From positions 1,860,001-1,924,000 of the forward strand of contig NZ_CP086322.1 of the NCBI RefSeq assembly GCF_023277745.1: a stretch of 64,000 nt of DNA, written 5' to 3'. The DNA is from Streptomyces halobius. GTDB taxonomy: Bacteria; Actinomycetota; Actinomycetes; Streptomycetales; Streptomycetaceae. Positions 32,822-42,496 of the stretch are shown here, piece by piece (positions within the stretch are counted from its first letter, which is position 1; each line of letters begins with the position of its first letter). Below the pieces are notes generated by a model. That model was not told the DNA's origin. It was given only the letters and a program-made list of their open reading frames with translations, and made no database searches. Position numbers and translations under genes: made by a program.

Positions 32822-35233
32822 GTGACCAGTGAGTTCAGCGCGCTGTTACGGCGGCTGCGGCGCGAGGCGGGGATGACTCAGGAGGCCATGGCAGAGCGCT
32901 CCGGAGTGGGCGTGCGCACCATCCGGGGGTTGGAGACCGGCGAGCGCGCCGACCCCAGGGTGACCACGGTGCGGCTGCTGGCCGACGCGCTCGGGCTGAA
33001 CCCCGAGGAACGCGAGGAGCTGCTGGCGGCTGCCGTCCGCCGCACCGGGGACGGGAGCCGGCCTGAGGGCTCAACCGGGGATGGGAGCCGGCCGGTGAGC
33101 AAGACCAGGGACAGGAACCCGCCGGACGACTCAACCGACCGCATGGAACCTGACGCGGGCGGGCGGCCGGGGTCGGCGTTGCACGCAACCCTGGCCGACG
33201 TCGCCGAGCAGCTCGCCCAGACGGTGGCCGCCCGCTGGCAGCGCGAGGAGGAGCAGCGGCAGGTCCACGATCCTTACCCGCTGCCGGTGCGCTGGCGGCC
33301 GGTTGCCGAAGAGTTGACCGATCACTGGGCCAACATCCGCCGGCTGCCCGCCGGGGGCAGGCACGGGCCCATGGACCTGAGCGGGACACTGGACGAGATC
33401 GTGAGCGTGTACCGGCGGATCCCGTCGGGGCGGCTCGTGGTGCTGGGGCGATCGGGCTCCGGGAAGACGATTCTCGCCGTGCGGTTCGTCCTGGACCACC
33501 TGAAGTCGAGGGGCCGCACCGAAGCCGTGCCGGTGATCTTCAGCATCGGCTCGTGGGATCCGACCGCCCTCACGTTCCGGGACTGGCTGGCCGCGCAACT
33601 GACGCGCGATCACCCCGGCCTTGCCGCCCCGGGACCCGGCGGGTCGAGCCTGGCCGCAGCACTGGTCGAGACCGGCCGGGTGCTCCCCGTGCTGGACGGC
33701 TTCGATGAGATCGCCGGCGGCCTGCGCCGTCCCGCGCTGGAGGCGCTCAACGCCACCACCCTCCCCCTGCTGCTGACGAGCCGTCCGTCCGAGTACTCCG
33801 CCGCGGTCGCGGAGACCGACGTGCTCACCTCCGCCGCCGCGGTGGATCTGACCGATCTCACCCTGAGCGACCTCGCCGACTATCTGCCGCGCACCACGCG
33901 CAAGGCCCGTGGCGGGGCCCTCGCGGCGACCGACTGGGATCCCGTGCTGAGCGAGCTGCGCAAGCGGCCGCACAGCCGGGCCGGTGCCCACCTCGCCGCG
34001 GTGTTGACCACTCCGCTGATGGTCACGCTCGCCCGCGCCGTCTACAGCGACACCCCCGACAACGACCCGGCCTCGCTTCTGGACACCCAGCGATTCGGCA
34101 GCCCCGAGGAGCTGGAGGACCACCTCCTCGACAATTTCACCCCCACGGTCTACCGCCCTCGGCCCGAGCACCGCCCGGGCAGCGGGCCGCCCTACGCCGT
34201 CGACCCGGAACGCGCCCAGTACTGGCTCGGCTACCTGGCCCACCACCTGACCCGGCTCGATACCCCCAACCTGGAGTGGTGGCGGCTCGGTTGCGGGCTG
34301 CGTCGCACCACGCGCACGCTGGTGACCGCGCTGGTGATCTGTCTGGCCATCGGGCTCGTCGACGGCGCCGTCGGCACCCTCTTCGACACCGTCGCATTCC
34401 AGCTCGCGGACGGGTTGGTGGCGGGGCTCCTCTCCGGGCTCCTGTTCGGGATCACGTACTGGTTCATGGTCGCGGCCAAGGACGCGCCGGTGGAGCCGTC
34501 CGGCGTGCGCATGAAGATATTCGGCAGGGAGGGGAAGGCCAGGCGGAGGTGCCTCCCCCGACTGGTGATCGGGTTGCTGTGCGGGCTCGTGTTCGGCGTC
34601 GGCTACGGCCTCGTACGCGGAGTGCTCAACGGCGTCCTGTCCCACGCCGGCCTCCCGACGATCCTGGCCGTCGGCCTCGGCGACGGCATCATCTACGGCC
34701 TTGTGTTCGCGCTGGGAGCCGGCCCCACCTTCGGCCTCCTGACCTTCTTCGAGACCCCTCTCGACATCCGATCCGCCGTCAATCCGGTCAGCCTCCTGCG
34801 CACGAACTGCCGCACGGTCGCCACCCAACTCCTCCTCTGGGCCCCCACCTTCGGACTTCTGGTCGGCTTCGGGTCCCTGGTGGTGATCCGGCCCGCGCCG
34901 GCGATCCTGGGCCCGGTCGTCTGGAATCTCACGGCCGCGCTCAAGCTCGGCGTCATCAGCGGGCTCGGTGGCGCCCTCGGCTACGTACTCAGCCTGACCG
35001 CCTGGGGCCAGTGGGCGGTCTTCTCCCGGATCTGGCTGCCGCTGACCGGCCGGCTGCCCTGGTCCGTCGTCGCTTTCCTCGAAGACGCCTACCAGCGGGG
35101 CGTGCTCCGCCAAGCCGGCGCTGTCTACCAGTTCCGCCATGCCCGCCTGCAACACCATCTCGCCCGCGCCTACCGGTCACCCCGTGTCCCACAGCGGCCC
35201 ACCGGACCGGGTAGGCGCACGCGCACGCGATGA
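32822..35233 (+). CDS. XRE-HTH / NACHT NTPase with C-terminal membrane domain
   Basis: 803 residues from a GTG at 32822. Residues 6-65 are an XRE helix-turn-helix (MTQEAMAERSGVGVRTIRGL). A linker with a TGDGSRP repeat leads to a NACHT/STAND ATPase: Walker A GRSGSGKT (209-216), Walker B LPVLDGFDE (288-296), and LLLTSRPSEYS as sensor. From about 485 there are seven or so membrane segments (LVTALVICLAIGLVDGAVG, LLSGLLFGITYWFMV, etc.), and a soluble end HARLQHHLARAYR. Related Streptomyces proteins are regulators or defence-like STAND NTPases; no effector is obvious. Divergent from the SARP gene. Confidence 0.88.
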   Translation: MTSEFSALLRRLRREAGMTQEAMAERSGVGVRTIRGLETGERADPRVTTVRLLADALGLNPEEREELLAAAVRRTGDGSRPEGSTGDGSRPVSKTRDRNPPDDSTDRMEPDAGGRPGSALHATLADVAEQLAQTVAARWQREEEQRQVHDPYPLPVRWRPVAEELTDHWANIRRLPAGGRHGPMDLSGTLDEIVSVYRRIPSGRLVVLGRSGSGKTILAVRFVLDHLKSRGRTEAVPVIFSIGSWDPTALTFRDWLAAQLTRDHPGLAAPGPGGSSLAAALVETGRVLPVLDGFDEIAGGLRRPALEALNATTLPLLLTSRPSEYSAAVAETDVLTSAAAVDLTDLTLSDLADYLPRTTRKARGGALAATDWDPVLSELRKRPHSRAGAHLAAVLTTPLMVTLARAVYSDTPDNDPASLLDTQRFGSPEELEDHLLDNFTPTVYRPRPEHRPGSGPPYAVDPERAQYWLGYLAHHLTRLDTPNLEWWRLGCGLRRTTRTLVTALVICLAIGLVDGAVGTLFDTVAFQLADGLVAGLLSGLLFGITYWFMVAAKDAPVEPSGVRMKIFGREGKARRRCLPRLVIGLLCGLVFGVGYGLVRGVLNGVLSHAGLPTILAVGLGDGIIYGLVFALGAGPTFGLLTFFETPLDIRSAVNPVSLLRTNCRTVATQLLLWAPTFGLLVGFGSLVVIRPAPAILGPVVWNLTAALKLGVISGLGGALGYVLSLTAWGQWAVFSRIWLPLTGRLPWSVVAFLEDAYQRGVLRQAGAVYQFRHARLQHHLARAYRSPRVPQRPTGPGRRTRTR

Positions 35234-35517
35234 CAGCGCCCCGCCGCCACCTCATGTCGACCGCGCGATCCGCTCGGGCCCACCCCTCACGTACACCTCC
35301 GGCCGGTGGGAGGGCGCTGCGCCGCGTACGTCTCGCCGGGCACAGCGGGCTGCTCCAGGACCGCTGCGCGACCGGCAGGTGCCTGGACGCGTCGGAGGAG
35401 CCTGCAGCCGTGCGACCGCTCGGCGAGCCCGCGGCGTGCAGGCCCGCCGCCCTCGTCCATGGGTGGAGCGGGCGCGCACGCCGGCCCGTCCCGCCGGCGT
35501 CGGGCCGGAGAAGCGGT
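35234..35517. other. Gap after the NACHT gene
   Basis: About 280 bp without a recognised gene, before the GTPase relic. Frames are Arg/Pro-rich and look non-coding. Confidence 0.3.
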
Positions 35518-35826
35518 TTCCGCTCCGGCTATGAGCAGATCCAGCAGCGACAGCAGGGCACCGCGCGCATCCGAACGGGAGCGGGCGTCAAGCATGGGGA
35601 TGGGCGTATTCGGGTCGCTCAGGTGCAGGGCCGCCTTGATCTGCTCGGCGCTGTACGGCTGCTCGCCGTCGAAGCAGTTGGCGCCGACGACGATCGGCAG
35701 CCCGCGGTTCTCGAAAGAATCGACGGCCGGGAAGCTGCGGTCCAGCCGCCGGGTATCGACCAGGAGGACCGCCCCGAGCGCTCCTTCCAGCAGGTCGTCC
35801 CACATGAACCAGAAGCCCGGTCCACG
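35518..35826 (-). pseudogene. Conservon (CvnD-like) GTPase C-terminal relic
   Basis: Residues GFWFMWDDLLEGALGAVLLV, then DTRRLDRSFPAVDSFENRG, PIVVGANCFDGEQPYSAEQI and RSRSDARGALLSLLDLLI: the C-terminal half of the Streptomyces conservon GTPase CvnD (Ras-like). GANCFDG is the guanine-specificity NKxD-like motif. The N-terminal P-loop is missing and the frame changes upstream of GFWFMW. No other conservon members are around. Confidence 0.7.
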
Positions 35827-36079
35827 CAGTCCAGCCGTTGGGCGCCGCCGGCCCGAGGGCTGTGCGGCCCGTTCCGGAAAGCACTATTGGGCAGGGACGG
35901 TTGACCGACTCCACGGTGAGCCGTCGAAGAGCGAGCCGCGGTCGAGAGCAAGAGGCGGTCGTGCCACTTGAAGTCACCCCGACCAGCACCGTCTGATGCT
36001 GGTCGAGGGCGCTGAGCCCGCAGCCGGTGGGGAGCTCCTGCGACGTGCGGGCGCCTGGCGTCCCTCCCAGCAGTGGTTC

Positions 36080-37066
36080 CTACGGTGCTGTCGTGGCCTC
36101 GGAGTACTTCTTGATGAGTTCGTAGGAGCGAATGCGGTCGCGGAGGTTGTAGACGGGTGTGGTCAGCATCAGTTCGTCTGCTCCGGTCTCACCAACGAGT
36201 CGGGCAAGCCGGTGTACGACGGTCTCGGGTGTCCCGACGGCCTGCTGTGCACGGAAGCCGGCCAGCGCCCGCCGCTCCTGTGCTGTGAAGGGGTGTGCGG
36301 CCGCGTCCGCGGGCGTGGGGAAGGGGATCTCGCTCTGGCCTTTGAGGAGTCCGGCTTTGACGACGTCCATCGGTCCGACTCGCCACGCGGCTTCTTCTTC
36401 CGTCTCGGCGCACACCGCCTCCACGCACACCAGCACCCGAGGTTGCTCGCACCAACGGGACGGGGTGAACGCCGCCCGGTAACGGTCCAGCGCCGCTCGG
36501 GTGTTGTCCGGCCGGATGTGGTGTGCGATGGCGATCGGCAAGCCGAGTCGTGCGGCGAGAGCGGCACCTGCGGTGCTGGAGGACAGCAGCCATGGTTCCG
36601 GCAGCGGGTCGAGTGCGACTTCATCGATCAGAAAGGACAGGATCGCGGCCACGTCGCCGTGGTACTCCGCATCCGTCGTCGGTCCGGCTCCGCGGCGCAG
36701 TGCCCGTGCGGTGGCCTCGTCAAAGGTGCCAGGGCCGCGGCCGATCCCCAGGTCGACGCGGCCCCGGTGCAAGGCGGCCAGCGTTCCGAACTGCTCCGCC
36801 AGCATGATGGGTGCGTGGTTGGGTGCCAGCACGCCGCCCGACCCAAGGCGGATGGCCGAGGTCGAGGCAGCGGAGTGAGCGGTCAACACAACTGGGGGGA
36901 ACGCGCCGATTGCGGGCGAGTGGTGATGCTCGGCGTACCAGATCCGGTGGTAGCCGAGCCGTTCCAGTTCCTGCGCGAAGGCGGTGGTGTCGCGCAGGGT
37001 CTCCACGGCTCGGGTGCCCGTTTGGACCATCGCGACTTCCAGCGCTGAAAGCGGTACATCGATCAT
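36080..37066 (-). CDS. LLM-class flavin-dependent oxidoreductase
   Basis: 328 residues from the ATG at 37066. Luciferase-like TIM barrel: LGYHRIWYAEHHHSPAIGAF, RLGSGGVLAPNHAPIMLAEQ, LHRGRVDLGIGRGPG and LLSSSTAGAALAARLGLPIA are the usual alkanal monooxygenase alpha-chain-like blocks; F420- or FMN-dependence cannot be told from the sequence. The C-terminus GADELMLTTPVYNLRDRIRS is complete. Single gene; substrate not predictable. Confidence 0.9.
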   Translation of the reverse strand: MIDVPLSALEVAMVQTGTRAVETLRDTTAFAQELERLGYHRIWYAEHHHSPAIGAFPPVVLTAHSAASTSAIRLGSGGVLAPNHAPIMLAEQFGTLAALHRGRVDLGIGRGPGTFDEATARALRRGAGPTTDAEYHGDVAAILSFLIDEVALDPLPEPWLLSSSTAGAALAARLGLPIAIAHHIRPDNTRAALDRYRAAFTPSRWCEQPRVLVCVEAVCAETEEEAAWRVGPMDVVKAGLLKGQSEIPFPTPADAAAHPFTAQERRALAGFRAQQAVGTPETVVHRLARLVGETGADELMLTTPVYNLRDRIRSYELIKKYSEATTAP

Positions 37067-37277
37067 GTCGCCAGCATAGAGATCGAGTGTTCGACGAGGG
37101 TGCGTTGATCTTCCTGTGCGCGCTACGGAGCGCAGGCTGGTGCGGCGAGTTGGAGTGACGCGGTGTGAGCCCGCGGTTTTCGGCGCCTCGGGCATCCACG
37201 CGCACGGCCTGGCGGAGCGGGTCGGTTTGGCGAGCGACCATCTGTCTGTTCGCGCATACCGCCGTTGCATCTGGCAC
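37067..37277. other. Promoter-proximal gap of the LLM gene
   Basis: About 210 bp, no gene seen. May hold the promoter of the LLM oxidoreductase on the minus strand. Confidence 0.3.
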
Positions 37278-37520
37278 GCGTCCGGCGGCCGGGGCCTACA
37301 GTTCGCCCTCTCGCCGGAGGCGGAGCGGGGAAGCTACGCCGCGGCGTTCAGCCTCGGCCCGACCGCCGAGGAGATGATCGCCGAGGGGATGGCCGGTCCC
37401 TCCCTGATCGCGGCCGGGATCGTGGCTGCGGGCTCGATGGGTGGCTGGCGCTGGCCGTGGCTTTCCTGGTCGGCGGGCTGGGCGCGGCTGCGGTCACGGC
37501 GCGCGCCGCTTCCCGGCCGC
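37278..37520 (+). pseudogene. MFS transporter C-terminal relic, frameshifted
   Basis: One frame reads GLQFALSPEAERGSYAAAFS, then LGPTAEEMIAEGMAG and AAGIVAAGSMGG. Another continues WLALAVAFLVGGLGAAAVTA. This is the end of a 12-segment MFS exporter (SPEAxRGxYxxxFSLG motif). The first 9-10 segments are missing and a shift near 37440 breaks the rest. Confidence 0.55.
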
Positions 37521-37544
37521 GATCCGGATCGGGCTCGAAGACTG

Positions 37545-37850
37545 CTACATCGTTGGCGGACGGTCGTGCAGAATCCGCTGGAACAGCCGATGATCCTGCC
37601 ACTGCCCATTGATGTGCGGATAGCGGGGTGCGATGCCGATGGCCTCGAAACCGCAGCGCTCCAGGACGCGTTGGACCGTATGTTGTCCAGCAGCGTGGTG
37701 GCCTCGATCCGGTGCAGCCCCAGTTCCTCACCGGTCACACGGCACACCCGCTCGACCGCCGCAGTGGCCAGGCCCCGGGCCTTGGTGGTCGGCGGCCGTC
37801 CAGTAGCCCAGATAGGCACTATATATCGGCTCACAATGTATCCTCACAGA
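37545..37850 (-). pseudogene. GNAT acetyltransferase (RimJ-like) relic, two frameshifts
   Basis: Reading three frames in turn gives SAYLGYWTAADHQ, GLATAAVERVCRVTGEELGL, HRIEATTLLDNIRS and VQRVLERCGFEAIGIAPRYP, then HDRPPTM and a TAG at 37545. This is the C-terminal half of a RimJ/RimL-type N-acetyltransferase. Its 5' part ends at the PadR gene on the other strand, so part of it was replaced by the PadR unit. Confidence 0.65.
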
Positions 37851-37851
37851 C

Positions 37852-38247
37852 ATGGCGTCGAAACCACTGACCGAGGCGGTCTTCTTCGTGCTCCTGGCGC
37901 TGCTCGACGAGCCGCGCCACGGGTACGGCATCAAGCAGGAGGCCGCCGCACTCTCCGACCAGCGGGTCGATCTACGCGTGGGCACTCTCTACGGCGTCCT
38001 TGACCGGCTCACGGCCGAGGGCCTGGTCGAGCACGACCGCAACGAGGTCCACCAGGGCCGGCTGCGCCGCTACTACCGCCTCACCGGCGACGGGACCCGG
38101 GCCCTGGAGGCGGAGAAGGCGCGGATGGCCGCCAACGTCAGGGTCGCCGAGCAGCGCCTGACGGGCTCCGGTTCGGACGTCGACGCCCCCGCAGCACCCA
38201 AGTCCCGCGGGCGGGCCCGGCCTGCCGGAGCAGGAGGTATCGCATGA
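37852..38247 (+). CDS. PadR family transcriptional regulator
   Basis: 131 residues. Winged helix EAVFFVLLALLDEPRHGYGI and LRVGTLYGVLDRLTAEGLVE are diagnostic of PadR repressors, followed by the wing RRYYRLTGDGTRALEAEK and a Pro/Ala tail. ATG at 37852, preceded by an AT-rich segment (CTATATATCGG...TGTATCC) likely holding promoter and operator. It overlaps the next gene by 4 bp (ATGA), the typical PadR plus membrane-protein pair. In this arrangement PadR usually represses both genes. Confidence 0.9.
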   Translation: MASKPLTEAVFFVLLALLDEPRHGYGIKQEAAALSDQRVDLRVGTLYGVLDRLTAEGLVEHDRNEVHQGRLRRYYRLTGDGTRALEAEKARMAANVRVAEQRLTGSGSDVDAPAAPKSRGRARPAGAGGIA

Positions 38248-39389
38248 ACACGTCGGACACGCTGCTGGAGGCCCGGTTCCGCGCCGTCCTACGCGTTCTG
38301 CCCGCCTACTACCGACAGGAACGCGAGGAGGAGATGGTCGACACCTTCCTCAGCGACCACGAGCCGCTCGACGAGGACACGGCCCTGGGCCGTCCCGGGC
38401 CCCGCGAGGTCGCGGGCGTCCTCGTCCTGGCGGTCCGCACCCGCCTGGCCGGGCCGGGCGCCCCCGCCCGTTACGTCGCCTACGGCCATACCGCGCGACT
38501 GGTCGGGCTCTTCGGGGTGGCCCTGCTCGCCGCCTCGACGGCGGTGAGCTTGCTGGCCGAGGTGGCCGTCCTCCTGGCGGGTTCGGCTCAGGAGAGGCAG
38601 TTGGTGCTCGGCGCGTTCGTCGGGCGGTCGCAGGGATCGACGCCGGACGCCTTCACCACGGGCTGGGCCTTGATGGTCGAGCTTCTCCCCCTGGGCTGGA
38701 TCGCCGCCGCTGTGGCCCTGGGGACGGGCCACCGGCGACGGGCCGCGGTCTTCTGTGCTGCGGCCGCCGTGCCCACGTTTGTGGATCTGGGGCAGTCGGC
38801 GAGACTCGGCTTCCTGCCGAGCGCTTCGTCCCTGGCCGCCATCGCCCTCGTCGTCGCTGTCACCGCGTCCGTGACGATGGCCTTCCATCCCGCGGCTCCC
38901 CGCGTCGAGGTCTCGCGCCTCACGAGCGAGTGGATCCCGGTCGGCTGCTTCCTGATCCTGCTCGCCGCTGTCGTGGCAGGTCGGCTCGTCCTGGGCTTCG
39001 ACGACGGGAGCTACGGGTGGGCGTTCCTGGTCGGCGGCGTGGTCTGCCTGGTCCTTCGGGTGCGGAACCGCGACCGGCACCCGGATGCTCCGCCCCTTCA
39101 CGGAGCGGATCCGCGCGCCTTGGCCTCGGGTCCCGCGCTGCCCGCGGCCTTGGCCACTCTCGGTCTGCCCGTCCTGACCATGCGTCTCGACGCGGCGGCC
39201 TTGTTCACGAGCACTCCTGGGGTTCCCGCCGAGGCACTCGTCACCAACGTGGCCCAGTCTGTGGCTGTCGCGATCCTCGAAGCCACGCTACTCGTGGTCG
39301 CGGTCCGCGCGCTCCGGCGTGAATCCCGTACGTGGCCTTCCTCGACCGCCGTCTCCGACTACTCCTGCGCCCCCGGCTCCCACCCGTAA
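38244..39389 (+). CDS. Membrane protein partner of the PadR regulator
   Basis: 381 residues. A soluble N-terminal part (MNTSDTLLEARFRAVLRVLP, YYRQEREEEMVDTFL) resembles the first helices of PadR-linked membrane proteins (the HAAS-like signature). Eight or so hydrophobic segments follow, e.g. LVGLFGVALLAASTAVSLLA and VGCFLILLAAVVAGRLVLGF. Translationally coupled to the PadR gene. Function unknown; these pairs react to envelope stress or antibiotics in some actinomycetes. Confidence 0.75.
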   Translation: MNTSDTLLEARFRAVLRVLPAYYRQEREEEMVDTFLSDHEPLDEDTALGRPGPREVAGVLVLAVRTRLAGPGAPARYVAYGHTARLVGLFGVALLAASTAVSLLAEVAVLLAGSAQERQLVLGAFVGRSQGSTPDAFTTGWALMVELLPLGWIAAAVALGTGHRRRAAVFCAAAAVPTFVDLGQSARLGFLPSASSLAAIALVVAVTASVTMAFHPAAPRVEVSRLTSEWIPVGCFLILLAAVVAGRLVLGFDDGSYGWAFLVGGVVCLVLRVRNRDRHPDAPPLHGADPRALASGPALPAALATLGLPVLTMRLDAAALFTSTPGVPAEALVTNVAQSVAVAILEATLLVVAVRALRRESRTWPSSTAVSDYSCAPGSHP

Positions 39390-39612
39390 CTCCCCTCCCG
39401 CATATGCGGGGCAACCTGCGCGAGATCTCGGAAGAGGGGGCCTTGGAGCGGCTGCGTCAGCCGTACGGGACAGAGACGGGTACGGGTACGGGAGCCTGCC
39501 TCTCGCGCCGCATACCGCAAGGACATGTGGCGTGCGCACACCGAGGGCCCCGGCGAAGTGGTCAGCCGCTGCTGCTGACCGCATCTCCGTGGCCGCGGCG
39601 CGACGCCCCCGG

Positions 39613-40374
39613 TCAGCGCGTGGCTATCCGCGCGGCCACGCAGGGGTCCTCGTTGCGGTAGCCGAGGCGGGTGTAGAGCCGTTCGGCGGGGGAGTTGTCG
39701 GCGAGCTGCCACAGCGTGCAGAACCCGTGCTGCCGTATGGCATGCCGGGTCAGCCACGAGGTCAGCGCCGCGCCGAGCCCCTGGCCGCGCAGGCCGGCGT
39801 CCGTCGCGACCGACGCCATCAGCGGAGCGCCGCTGTCCCGCAGGCTGCTCAAGGCACCACAGGCCACCAGCCGCCCGTCCGCGTCGCGTATTCCGACCCA
39901 CAGGGTGACGTCGGAGGAACCGGGCCCGGTCGAGTGGTCCGGGCTGTGTTCGTTGAGGAAAGCGAGCAGCTCCTCATGGTGCGCCTCGTCGAGCTCGACC
40001 ACTCGCTCCTCGGCCCGGTGGACAGGCGGTTCCTCCAGCGTCCAGCGGAAGACCCACTCGACGACATCGGTCACCGCCAGATGGCGGCCGACCAGGACGT
40101 CGGTGCGACGGGGCCCGGTGAACTCCCGCACCTGGCCGGGAAGTACGTGCGCGGCACGCAGGACGAGTCCGGCGGCGGCCTCCGGTTCGCCGACACTCCA
40201 CACGTGACCGCGGGCGTCGTCGAACCAAGCGGCGGCACCGTCGCCGGACCAGCCGATCCGGTCGTCCTGGCGCTGCCGCGCGGCGCCGAAACGCAGCAGG
40301 GCGGCACCGGCCTGGGATTCCAGGCCCTGGTCGAACAGGTCTTCCATCCGGTGGACAAGGGTCGTTGCCTGCAT
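39613..40374 (-). CDS. GNAT family N-acetyltransferase
   Basis: 253 residues from the ATG at 40374 (MQATTLVHRM). The C-terminal acetyl-CoA fold has VACGALSSLRDSGAPLMASV, then VATDAGLRGQGLGAALTSWL with the R/Q-x-x-G-x-G/A pyrophosphate loop, and NSPAERLYTRLGYRNED with the catalytic Tyr. The N-terminal half (AWFDDARGHVWSVGEPEAAA) is an additional non-catalytic GNAT-like domain. Substrate unknown. It converges with the PadR-coupled gene. Confidence 0.9.
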   Translation of the reverse strand: MQATTLVHRMEDLFDQGLESQAGAALLRFGAARQRQDDRIGWSGDGAAAWFDDARGHVWSVGEPEAAAGLVLRAAHVLPGQVREFTGPRRTDVLVGRHLAVTDVVEWVFRWTLEEPPVHRAEERVVELDEAHHEELLAFLNEHSPDHSTGPGSSDVTLWVGIRDADGRLVACGALSSLRDSGAPLMASVATDAGLRGQGLGAALTSWLTRHAIRQHGFCTLWQLADNSPAERLYTRLGYRNEDPCVAARIATR

Positions 40375-40924
40375 TGCTCTCTGAGGAAGGACGTACGGGG
40401 GCCGACAGGGCCCGGACACGCGTGGACGCAGCCGGAACCGTCTGTCTCAGGTATGGGGAGCCCGGTAGCGGCTGCGCACGAGGCGCGCCCGGCCGACCGG
40501 ACGGCCCACTGTCGCACACCGCCCCTGGCGTGGGGCAAATTCTCGACTCATCCGCCGACGACGCCTGGGCCTGCCGGTGGATGCCCTCCGTACACGTGCC
40601 CCCTGGGCCGACCCGGCTGCGCGGCTACTTGCCTACGCGGTACGGCGCGATTCCGCTCAAGCCCCGTGTGCGCATTGCCATGGAGGCGGACCAGGGCCCA
40701 GTCCCCCGGCCGCCATGAGGTGGCAGCAGTGGCGCGACAGGGCGACCAAGCCGACGCAAGGCGATCAGCGGCGCCGCGTCAGACACCTGGCCCGGCTCGA
40801 AGCCCTGCCCGAAACGGCCCACCAGGGGTCTTCCGGAGAATCCGACTGGCCGTCATGGAAATTCTGGATTCATTTCGCCAGGAAACGAAGAACCAGAAAC
40901 GGAGAACAAGCCAAGCTGCGGTAC
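40375..40924. other. Gap upstream of the MNIO cluster
   Basis: About 550 bp. No recognised gene; base composition becomes less GC-rich towards 40850-40920, as expected for a promoter region. Confidence 0.35.
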
Positions 40925-40953
40925 TTGCCGCTGGCTTCATTACTCTGTACTAC
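40925..40953 (+). promoter_or_regulatory. Candidate promoter of the MNIO cluster
   Basis: TTGCCG (40925-40930), 17-bp spacer, TACTAC (40948-40953), in the AT-richest part of the intergenic region. It lies 203 bp before the first ATG of the cluster. The match to the sigma70-type consensus is only moderate. Confidence 0.35.
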
Positions 40954-41156
40954 CCGCCAGTCGGCCTGCCCCAGCATGGCGGATCAGTGTGTGCGCAGCG
41001 TTTTCCTTTCCCTCTCTGCACAGCGCTTTCACGCCGAAAAGCGTGTTTACGCCACAAGGGCGGTGGCCGGTTCTCGGTACCAGCCCGATGACGCGGGGTT
41101 GAGCGGCCCCAGCGAATCCGGGAACCTGAACGCTCGCCATCCGCGGAAGGATTTCC

Positions 41157-42449
41157 ATGACCCGTGACACCCCACACCTCTGGACCGAACAGAAACTCGA
41201 CGCGCGTTACGAGAATTTGTTCGGGCGGGCGGCCGGATATCTGCCGGAGAACCGGGCAGCACTCGACGCGTGGCTGGATGACTTCAGTCGGGACGTCCAT
41301 GAGCGGCGCGCCCGGAACGCCATCGTCAGGCACCCGTCCGTGGCGGACCTGGCGCGACTCATCGAGCGCGACAGAATCGTACGCATGTATGTGAGCCGCA
41401 TGATCAACGAGGCCCACCAACGGGACTGCAAGAACACGGTGAACGACATTCCCGATCTGCTCGATCACCTGGACTGCATCGTCACCAGCACGCCCAAGTA
41501 CCAGGGCCCCACCGCCTTCCCCATGTCGGCCCTGTTCACCTACCTGATGATGACGACCGATGGTTACGCGGTATTCCGTGACCAGGGATTCAACAAAGCG
41601 CTGCTCGGCATCCTGCGGGAGTGGTGCGCCCACCTGGACAGCAAGGACAGTCAGGAGGTCCTGAACCAAAAGAACGGCTGGCTGTCCCCGGCCGCCTTGG
41701 CGGACAAGAAACTCAATCTCCAGGATTTCCAGATCAATCTGCAGGACCCCTACGGCGGATTTCCCTCCTTCAACGCGTTCTTCCACCGCGAGCTCAGGAA
41801 AGACAAGGACGTCCGGCCGATCGACGATCCGGACGACCCGCGGATCATCGTTTCGGCGAACGACGGAAAGGTGGTGCGGATCCGGCGGGACATCAAGCGG
41901 AGCGACGAATTCTGGGCCAAGGGACAGCGCTACTCCCTCTACGACATGCTCGACGGAAGCGACCTCACCGACCTGTTCGTCGGTGGCGACGTCTTCCAGT
42001 CCTTCCTGTCGGGCGGTGATTACCACCGCTGGCACGCGCCGGTGAGCGGCGTCGTACGCAGCGCGCGGGTGGTCGAGGCCCTGATGTTCACCGAACTGGA
42101 GCACACGAGCGGGCGCGATGCCGGCACGGAGTCGCAGGTCTACGGAGCGTCGGTGAACACCCGGGGTCTGGTGTTCATCGAATGCCCGCCGCCGATCGGC
42201 ATGGTGTGCGTCATGCCTCTGGGCATGACCGAGATCTCATCGGTCACGCTCACGGTGCAACCCGGCGACCAGGTCACCAAGGGCCAGGAGATGGGCTACT
42301 TCAGCTACGGCGGCTCCAGCATGTGCCTGCTCTTCCAGAAGGGAGCCATCGAGAAATTCTTCCCGAAGGACAACACCGGGGACATGGAGGAAGGCGACCC
42401 GATCAAGGTCAACGCAAGGATCGCGCAGGCCGTCGGCGACGAGGCCTGA
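41157..42449 (+). CDS. PSD-family pyruvoyl decarboxylase
   Basis: 430 residues. The C-terminal half matches phosphatidylserine decarboxylases: FPSFNAFFHRELR, IIVSANDGKVVRIR, YHRWHAPVSGVV, NTRGLVFIECPPPIG and the self-cleavage motif YFSYGGSSMCLLF (GGSS 385-388; canonical LGST), where a Ser becomes the pyruvoyl group. The N-terminal 150 residues (FSRDVHERRARNAIVRHPSV) resemble the extra domain of PSD-like amino-acid decarboxylases such as the tryptophan decarboxylase PsiD. So it could decarboxylate a free amino acid or a peptide C-terminus instead of a phospholipid. GGAAGG RBS; first gene of the MNIO cluster. Confidence 0.88.
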   Translation: MTRDTPHLWTEQKLDARYENLFGRAAGYLPENRAALDAWLDDFSRDVHERRARNAIVRHPSVADLARLIERDRIVRMYVSRMINEAHQRDCKNTVNDIPDLLDHLDCIVTSTPKYQGPTAFPMSALFTYLMMTTDGYAVFRDQGFNKALLGILREWCAHLDSKDSQEVLNQKNGWLSPAALADKKLNLQDFQINLQDPYGGFPSFNAFFHRELRKDKDVRPIDDPDDPRIIVSANDGKVVRIRRDIKRSDEFWAKGQRYSLYDMLDGSDLTDLFVGGDVFQSFLSGGDYHRWHAPVSGVVRSARVVEALMFTELEHTSGRDAGTESQVYGASVNTRGLVFIECPPPIGMVCVMPLGMTEISSVTLTVQPGDQVTKGQEMGYFSYGGSSMCLLFQKGAIEKFFPKDNTGDMEEGDPIKVNARIAQAVGDEA

Positions 42450-42496
42450 GGGGAGACGGGGATGGCAGGGAAGGCATGAGAGGGGAGAGGCACACC

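Noticed and set aside
33131..35158. Minus-strand open frame of 675 codons opposite the NACHT gene
   Set aside because: Gly/Glu/Gln-rich shadow; the plus strand has XRE, Walker and membrane features.
39390..39612. Plus-strand text MRGNLREISEEGALERL as a possible small gene
   Set aside because: No RBS, no family, and the frame soon becomes low complexity.
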